The notes under the pieces were generated by a model. It did no database searches. It saw only the letters and a list, made by a program, of their open reading frames with translations, and was not told where the DNA came from. Position numbers and translations under genes: made by a program. A stretch of DNA of 64,000 nucleotides from Elephas maximus indicus (Eukaryota; Chordata; Mammalia; Proboscidea; Elephantidae), in the NCBI RefSeq assembly GCF_024166365.1, contig NC_064843.1, positions 63,512,532 to 63,576,531 of the forward strand, in the 5' to 3' direction. Shown here in pieces: positions 56,561 through 64,000 of this stretch (its first letter is position 1; each line of letters starts with the position of its first letter).

Positions 56561-56580
56561 TAGGACTGTATTGACTAGGG

Positions 56581-56740
56581 GGAAACCCTGATGGCGTACT
56601 GGTTAACAGCTACAGCTGCTAACCAGAAGGATGGCAGTTTGAATTCACCAGGTGCTCCTTGGAAACTATGGGGCAGTTCTACCCTGTCCTATAGGGTCAC
56701 TATGAGTCAGAATTGACTTGACGGCAACAGGTTTTTTTTT
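56581..56740 (+). mobile_element. AfroSINE, shortened subfamily
   Basis: 'gggaaaccctgatggcgtac', 'ctgctaaccagaaggatggc', 'aggtgctccttggaaact' joined directly to 'atggggcagttctaccctgt', and 'cagaattgacttgacggcaa', then a T-rich tail. Confidence 0.93.
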
Positions 56741-56759
56741 TGTTGTTGTTGTTTATTGA

Positions 56760-58080
56760 CCAGCGGTGGAGTGACTGGGCCTCAATAGCACAAAAAAACA
56801 AAAACAAAATGCCCAACCTTCTCCTTCTCTTTTGCACTGCCTGTATCATGAATCAGTAAAACGTACTAGGACTCCCTCACACTTTTTTCTTTCAAGCTGT
56901 AAGTGCACAGGACAAATTTTTCTCTTCCTTTCAGTCTTCTGAAACCCAGTACAGAAAGACATAGATGCTTTACCTGGAACTGGGTTTCAGAGCCATGAAG
57001 GTGTGGGTATCTTCACTTCAGGGCAGGCCTAGGAAGCCCTATACTGGCCTTAAATTCAGTCTGCATTTTCCCAACCAATTATTGCCAAATGGCCTACTAT
57101 GGCTGTTATTTTGACCCTCTTTGTGGAGAATCTTCTCAAACCCAATCCCTCACAGGAAGGACATCTGTCCCTCCTTTTCCAGACATTTTTGCTCTCAGAG
57201 GCAGGCTGTGTACTTGCTGGCACTCTGACAGAAGTGGGACATGCTGTTAATATTCCTCAGTGTGCTGATACATTTATTGAACATGTAATGTATAAAAGGG
57301 TGAGTCACCATGTTGCGGTCATAAAAATATTCTGTGTTTAAGCATTTTGTCTTGGTATTCTAAAACAGAAGTCTCAAGTCATTTAAATAAATGGATATAA
57401 CAGAGCAACCTTACAAATACGAGTAGCATTAAGAGAAAGAAAAGAAAAAAGAAAGAAACCACAGTGGAAGCAGAACTGAACAAGCCAAGCAAACATGAGT
57501 GAACAGAAGCCCCATATATAATGCTAACTAGGGTTCAAATAGCTGTATGAGCTCCTTGGAGAAAGGAGCTACCTGAAATATAAATAAAATAGATATTTCC
57601 TCCTATGTTCCTCACAACCTTTTTCTGGTCTTGGTCACAAAATGTATAGGGCTTCAGGTTACTGTTCAACCAAAATTATATTATGGGAGACCTGAAAATC
57701 GTTGCTCTTGAGAACTTGGGGGCTGGTGTCACCTGTATTTCCCAAAGCTGCCTTGTTTTTCCATCAGTTCCAATGCCTGAGCCTTTTGAGAGTAAAAGAT
57801 CTGGATATTTGGAACAGGAATTTGAAGAATATGCCTCAGATTGCATCCTTGTCAAAACGTTTCATTCAAGGAAGTGATTTTAAACGTTACTTACCTTATC
57901 CCAGGGCACACGTATGCACTCGTGGTGATAGAAATTACCTGCCATTAAAAAATGGGACTGCATTCCTCTAACTTAATTTGTACATGGTTGTATGGCTTTT
58001 ACATTGACATGGTTAAAATATTTTGGAATTTTGCCCATATATGTCACTTGCCCCCTGTTCTCTTGAACATATGTGTCTGC
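56760..58080. other. Non-coding, no gene seen
   Basis: No exon or young repeat. A purine-rich AAAG tract is at about 57432-57460. Confidence 0.4.
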
Positions 58081-58081
58081 C

Positions 58082-58172
58082 TGGCTCAGCATCAATTTCC
58101 TAGAACTGGCAGGATGCCTGGTATGAAATAGGCAGTCAATGCTATTTGTTGAATGAAGTTATGAACAATCTA
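58082..58172 (+). mobile_element. L2/MIR-class 3' end fragment
   Basis: 'aggatgcctggtatgaaata' and 'ggcagtcaatgctatttgtt' followed by 'gaatgaagtt' is the typical degraded end of L2-type repeats. Confidence 0.5.
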
Positions 58173-58340
58173 TCCTACCAAATGCAATTTATGCTGTGTG
58201 GAAAAGGGATGCGTGGGGAAGATGAGGAATTTACACCTGAAGGAGGAAAGAGGCGGTGGGTTGAAGGGAGGCTTCCCTATAGGGGCTGGCTTCATCCCAG
58301 GACTCTACCAATTTGCCATCTTGTCTCCAGGCACCACATA

Positions 58341-59212
58341 TACAGTCATGTGCCACATAACATCCACTTGGGCAACAACTGACTGAGTATATGTCCATGG
58401 TCCCATAAGGTTATAATAGAGTTCAGAAATCCGGATCGGAGAAAGAGGCAGTATTTTGGGTATTTAGTCAATACGGGTACACTACAGTATCCCATATAGC
58501 TTTGATGTACTTCGCAAAGTAGCACCTATTTGTTGTTATGAACCATTGTATGTACCTCGAATTTTTAATATATAGCCATCCCTCCTTATCAGTGGGTTCC
58601 ACATCTGCAAGTTCAACCAACCACGTATTGAAAATATCTGAAAAGAAAAATCCCAGAAAGTTCCAAAAACAAAGAACAATCAGGAGAGTGTCACCTGTGT
58701 TCTAAATGCCAACTCCACTCTGCAGATTAGCCCCTGTCCTTCGGGCCCAGGCATCTCCTGGAAAGCATCATGCCGCAGGGGTGCCCGTAATGTCCTGCTA
58801 CTTCCTCTTGCAGGAAGGGGGCTGTCAGGAAAAATGAAGCCCTCTTCTCACCCTACCCCCACACCCAGGTGAGAACCAGAACCTGCCAGAGCCTGAGCAC
58901 ATGTGCAGTGGGCTGCTCACAGTCCCTTCTCATAGCTCTAGCTTTATATGCAAATACTAAGCCGTTTTATATAAGGGACCTGAGTGTCCTTGGAATTTGG
59001 TATTCATGGGGGGTCCTGAAACCAGTCCTCTGTGGATACCTAGGGACAAATGAATACGCTTTATGGAGGTAGATTTGTAACTGTGGGTTGTACATAAATT
59101 GGACGTTTGTAGCCTGGGGACTGTGTGTACATAATATGGCGTTTGCACAAAATCCAAATCATATAACGTCCTATTTTACAGAATGTATCATAGATATTAA
59201 ATGACACATAAC
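58341..59212. mobile_element. Tigger-like DNA transposon, interrupted
   Basis: The left end is 'cagtcatgtgccacataaca', preceded by TA. The right end is 'taaatgacacataact', with 'ata' following. The two ends are diverged inverted repeats. Next to the left end comes 'tggtcccataaggttataat', a Tigger landmark. No transposase frame remains. A second transposon occupies most of the middle. Confidence 0.7.
58574..59054. mobile_element. MER2/Tigger-like transposon nested in the outer Tigger
   Basis: The left part, 'ccctccttatcagtgggttc', 'cacatctgcaagttcaacca' and 'agaaagttccaaaaacaaag', and the right part, 'gcaaatactaagccgtttta', 'tataagggacctgag', 'ggggggtcctgaaaccagtc' and 'tggatacctagggac', are the two ends of a MER2/Tigger-type element. 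About 230 bp in the middle (about 58685-58925) do not fit and may be a further insertion. Confidence 0.65.
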
Positions 59213-59439
59213 TCTATATGTACATTTGGCTGGGTCATTGACACCACCAGGCCCCACACTTCTTAAGCAATGAAAGAATTTGCTCCACAGCCCCTGAAGA
59301 AATGACTCCCAGGATGACTTGGAAAGATTTAGCAGCGAAAATCTTGCAGAAAATATTTTGTAACAGTTTTTTTTCGGTGGCTTGGTAGCCATCCTCCAGG
59401 ATGGGCCCACAACTATTCTCCTCTCCTGGTGTTCATGCG

Positions 59440-62400
59440 TTTTTTTTTTTTTGCTTTTTGTTGTGCTTTAAGTGAAAGTTTACAAATCAAGTCAGTCTCT
59501 CAAACAAAAACCTATATACACCTTACTACATACTCCCAATTGCTCTCCCCCTAATAAGACAGCCCGCTCCCTCCTTCCACTCTCTCTTTTCGTGTCCATT
59601 TCTCCAGCTTCTCACCCCCTCTACCCTCTCACCTGCCCTCCAGAGAGGAGATGCCAACATAGTCTCAAGTGTCCACCTGATCCAAGAAGCTCACTCCTCA
59701 CCAGCATCCCTCTCCAACCCATTGTCCAATCCAATCCCTGTCTGAAGAGTTGGCTTTGGGAATGGTTCCTGTCCTGGGCCAACAGAAGGTCTGGGGGCCA
59801 TGACCACCAGGGACCTTCTAGTCTCTGTCAGACCATTAAGTCTGGTCTTTTATGAGAGTTTGAGGTCTACATCCCACTGCTCTCCTGCTCCCTCAGGGGT
59901 TCTCTGTTGTGTTCCTTGTCAGGGCAGTCATCGGTTATAGCCGGGCACCATCTAGCTCTTCTGGTCTCAGGTTGATGTAGTCTCTGGTTCATGTGGCCCT
60001 GTCTGTCTCTTGGGCTCGTAATCACCTTGTGTCCTTGGTGTTCTTCATTCTCCTTTGATCCAGGTGGGTTGAGATCAATTGATGCATCTTAGATGGCCGC
60101 TTGCTAGTGTCTAAGACCCCAGACGTCTCTCTCCAAGGTTGGATGCAGAATGTTTTCTTAATAGATTTTATTATGCCAATTGACTTAGATGTCCCCTGAA
60201 GCCATGGTCCCCAAACCCCTGCCTCTGCTACGCTGGCCTTCAATGCATACAGTTTATTCAGGAAACTTCTTTGCTTTTGGTTTAGTCCAGTTGTGCTGAC
60301 CTCCCCTGTGTTGTGTGCTGTCTTTCTCGCCACCTAAAGTAGTTCTTATCTACTATCTATTTAGTGAATACACCTCTCCCACCCTCCCTCCTTCTCCCCT
60401 CGCATAACCATCACAGAATATTTTCTTCTCTGTTTAAATTATTTCTTGAGTTCTTATAATAGTAGTCTTATACAATATTTGTCCTTTTGCACCTGACTAC
60501 TTTCACTCAGCATAATGCCTTCCAGATTCCTCCATGTTATGAAATGTTTCACAGATTCATGATTGTTCTTTATTGATGTGTAATATTCCATTGTGTTAAT
60601 ATACCATAATTTATTTATCCATTCATCCACTGATGGGCACCTTGTTTGCTTCCATCTTTTGCTATTGTAAACAGTGCTGCAATGAACATGGTTGTGCATA
60701 TATCTGTTCCTGTAAAGGCTCTTATTTCTCTAGGATATATCCCAAGGAGTGGGATTGCTGGATGGTATGGCAGTTTTATTTCTAGCTTTTTAAGGAAGCG
60801 CCAAATGAATTTCCAAAGTGGTTGTACCATTTTACATTCCCACCAGCAGTGTATAAGTGTTCCAATCCCTCCACAGCCTCTCCAACATTTATTGCTGTGT
60901 GTTTTTTGAATTAATGCCAACCTCGTTGGAGTGAGATGAAATCTCATTGTAGTTTTGATTTGCATTTCTCTAATGGCTAATGATCATGAGCATTTCCTCA
61001 TGTATCTGTTAGCTACCTGAATGTTTTCTTTAGTGAAGTGTCTATTCATATCTTTTTCCCATTTTTTAATTGGGTTATTTGTCTTTTTGCAGTTGAGGTT
61101 TTGTAGTATTATGTAGATTTTAGAGATCAGGTGTTGATCGGAAATGTCATAGCTAAAAACTTTTTCCCAGTTTGTAGGTAGACTTTTTGCTCTTTTGGTG
61201 AAGTCTTTGGATGAGCATAGGTGTTTGATTTTTAGGAGCTCCCAGTTATCTAGTTTCTCTTCTGCATTGTTAGTAATGTTTTGTATTGTGTTTATGCCAT
61301 GTATTAGGGCTCCTAATGTTGTCCCTATTTTTTCTTCCATGATCTTTATCATTTTAGATTTTAGTCTTTGATCCATTTTGAGCTTGTTTTTGTGCATGGA
61401 GAGAGATATGGGTCCTGTTTCATTTTTTTGCAAATGGATATCCAGTTATGCCAACACCATTTGTTAAAAAGACTGTCTTTTCCCCCATTTAACTGTTTTG
61501 GGGCCTTTGGCAAATATCTGCTCTTATATGGATGGATTATGTCTGGATTCTCAATTCTGTTCCATTGGTCCATGTATCTGTTGTTGTACTAGTACCAGGC
61601 TGTTTTGACTACTGTGGCAGTATAATAGGTTCTAAAATCAGGCAGAGTAAGGTCTCCCATTTTGTTGTTGTTTTTCAGCAATGCTTTATTTTTTTATTCG
61701 GGGCCTCTTTCCCTTTCATATGAAGTTGGTGATTTGTTTCTCCATCTCATTAAAGAATTTCATTGGAATTTGGATCGGAATTGCATTAAATCTATAGATT
61801 GCTTTTGATAGAATAGCCATTTTTATAATGTTAAGTCTTCCTATCCATGAGCAAGGTGTGTTTTTCCGCTTATGTAGGTCTCTTTTGGTTTCTTGCAGAA
61901 ATGTACTGTAGTTTTCTTTGTATAAGTCTTTTACATCTCTGGGCAGATCTATTCCTAAGTATTTTATCTTCTTGGGGGCTAGTGTAAATGGTATTGATTT
62001 GGTGATTTCCTTTTCAATGTTCTTTTTGTTGGCATAGAAGAATCCAACTGATTTTTATATGTTTACCTTGTATCCCAATACTCTGCTGAACTCTTCTATT
62101 AGTTTCAGTAGTTTTCTGGAGGATTCCTTAGGGTTTTTTGTGTATAAGATCATGTCTTCTGCAAATAGAGATACTTTTACTACTTCCTTGCCAGTCTGGA
62201 TGCCCTTTATTTCTTTATCTAGCCTAACTGCCCTGGCTAGGACCTCCAGCACAATGTTGAATAAGAGCGGTGATAAAGGACATCCTTGCCTGCTTCCCAG
62301 TCTCAAGGGGAATGGTTTCAGACTTTCTCCATTTAGGGCAATGATGGCTGTTGGCTTTGTATAAAAAAAATAATGCCCTTTCTTATGTTGAGGAATTTTC

Positions 62401-64000
62401 CTTTTATTCCTATTTTGCTGAGAGTTTTAATCATGAATGGGTGTTGAACTTTGTCGAATGCCTTTTCTGTACCAGTTGATAAAATCATGTGATTTTTATC
62501 TTTTTTTATTTATGTGATGGATAACATTAATTGTTTTTCTATTGTTGAACCATCCCTGCATACCTGGTATGAATCCGACTTGGTCATGGTGAATTATTTT
62601 TTTAATATGTTGTTGAATTCTACTGGCTAGAATTTTGTTGAGGATTTTTGCATCTATGTTCATGAGGGACATAGGTCTGTAATTTTCTTTTCTTGTGGTG
62701 TCTTTACCTGGTCTTGGTATCAGGGATATGGAGGCTTCATAGAATGAGTTTGGTAGTATTCCGTCCCTTTCTATGCTCTGAAATACCTTTAGTAGTAGTG
62801 GTGTTAACTGTTCCCTGAAAGTTTGGTAGAACTCTGCAGTGAAGCTGTGTGGGCCGGGGCTTTTTTTCGTTGGGACTTTTTTGATTATCTTTTCAATGTC
62901 TTCTTTTGTTATGGGTCTATTTATTTGTTCTTCCTCTGTTTGTGTTAGTTTAGGTAGGTAGTGTGTTTCTAGGAATTCATCCATTTCTTCTAGGTTTTCA
63001 AATTTGTTACAGTACAATTTTTCATAGTAATCTGCTATGATTCTTTTAATTTCATTTGGGTCTGTTGTAATATCACCCATCTCATTTCTTATTCAGGTTA
63101 TTTGCTTTCTCTCCTGTTTTTCTTTTTCTTTTGTCATTTTGGCCGGTGGTTTATCAATTTTGTTGATTTTTTCAGAGAACCAGCTTTTGGTCTTGTTGTT
63201 TCAATTGTTTTTCTGTTTTCTATTTCATTTAGTTCTGCTCTAATTTTTATTATTTGTTTTCTTCTGGTGCCTGAGGGTTTCATTTGTTGCTCTCTTTCTA
63301 TTTGCTCAAGTTGTAGGGATAATTCTCTGATTTTGGCCCTTTCTTTTTGTATGTGTGTGTTTATGGATATAAATTGACCTCTGAGCACTGCTCTGGCTGT
63401 GTCCCAAAGGTTCTGATAGGCAGTGTTTTCATTCTCATTGGATTCTATGAATTTCTTTATTCCTTCCTTAATGTCATCTATAATCCAGTCTTTTTTGAGC
63501 AGGGTATTGTTCAGTTTCCAAGTGTTTGATTTCTTTTCTCTGCTTTTTCTGTTATTGGTTTCCACTTTTATGGCCTTATGGCCAGACAAGATGCTTTGTA
63601 ATATTTCAATGTTTTGTATTCTGCTAAGGTTTGCTTTATGACCTAATATATGGTGTATTCTAGAGAATGTTCTGTGTGCACTAGAAAAGAAAGCATACTT
63701 GGTTGCTGTTGGGTGGAGTGTTCTGTATGTGTCTATGAGATCAAGTTGGTTGATTGGGGCACTTAGATCTTCCATGTCTTTATTGAGCTTCTTTCTGGAT
63801 GTCCTGTCCTTCATTGAAAGTGGTGTGTCGAAGTCTCCCACTGTTATTATGGAGCTGTCTATCTCACTTTTCAATGCTGATAGAGTTTGTTTTATGTATC
63901 TTGCAGCCCTGTCATTGGGTGCAGAAATATTTAATATGGTTATATCTTCTTGGTATATTGTCCCTTTAATCATTATATTGTGTCCTTCCTTATCCTTTCT
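59440..64000 (-). mobile_element. L1 LINE C, runs off the right edge
   Basis: Minus-strand L1. It has a poly-T (A tail) at about 59439-59450, a 3' UTR of about 1 kb to 60450 ('gttgtgctttaagtgaaagt', 'gggaatggttcctgtcctgg'), then ORF2 reading right to left beyond the window. It is less decayed than L1 A and B. At least 4.56 kb are present; ORF1 and the 5' UTR, if present, lie outside. Confidence 0.95.
60454..63973 (-). pseudogene. L1 C ORF2 (endonuclease-reverse transcriptase), broken
   Basis: Open pieces in order from the right. 63134-63973 is the endonuclease domain, with GDFDTPLS where active L1s have GDFNTPLS and FSRIHHILGHK where they have RIDHILG. 62496-63080 is the start of the reverse-transcriptase domain ([52 protein letters not shown]). 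62055-62306 holds [20 protein letters not shown] and the catalytic box LFAEDMILY in place of FADD/YADD. 60984-61433 and 60615-60965 are the Cys-containing C-terminus ([17 protein letters not shown]), and 60454-60699 is the C-terminal end. Frames shift between pieces. Substitutions at conserved endonuclease and RT residues make it inactive. Confidence 0.92.

Overview
This is a eukaryotic, mammalian nuclear window. It holds one clearly recognisable protein-coding gene, the paired-box transcription factor PAX1 on the + strand, in a long stretch of non-coding DNA. The interspersed repeats point to an afrotherian. tRNA-derived SINEs of the AfroSINE type occur about a dozen times, in a full form and in a form lacking an internal block of about 43-45 bp. 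From memory, that shortened form marks the hyrax-sirenian-proboscidean group, so an elephant or manatee-like paenungulate is the best guess; species is not resolvable by eye. RTE (BovB-like) LINE tails, a tRNA-Gly-type SINE sharing the RTE tail, and long L1s fit the same assignment.

Layout. 1-11.85 kb: intergenic sequence with scattered AfroSINEs, L1 3' ends, MIRs, a MER5-like hAT copy, a Tigger-like MITE inside an L1 fragment, and a 49-bp tandem duplication. 11.85-17.16 kb: repeat-free, increasingly CpG-rich sequence leading into the PAX1 promoter. 17.163-26.461 kb: PAX1, five coding exons with canonical GT/AG junctions whose phases all match. They encode a predicted 454-residue protein with a variable N-terminus, a complete paired domain, an octapeptide and no homeodomain, which is the PAX1/PAX9 class. 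26.46 to about 27.75 kb: likely 3' UTR with one AATAAA. 27.75-34.94 kb: repeat-poor non-coding sequence. 34.95-64 kb: repeat-dense. It contains an old L1 split by a near full-length 8.3-kb L1 with tandem promoter monomers, further L1s, RTEs, nested Tigger elements, and an L1 running off the right edge.

How it works together. PAX1 is the only gene supported. Its CpG-rich promoter carries a perfect 8-bp inverted repeat around a CRE-like core and a 26-bp near-palindrome. These, and the 23-kb transposon-poor block around the gene, are the best regulatory candidates. I did not find an undescribed coding system. The most interesting signals are the dual-frame last exon of PAX1, its two possible start codons, the promoter palindromes, and the layered transposon nests. 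The L1 reading frames are interrupted, and two show substitutions at catalytic motifs, so they look dead. All coordinates for repeats are by-eye boundaries, good to about 5-20 bp except where target-site duplications fix them.
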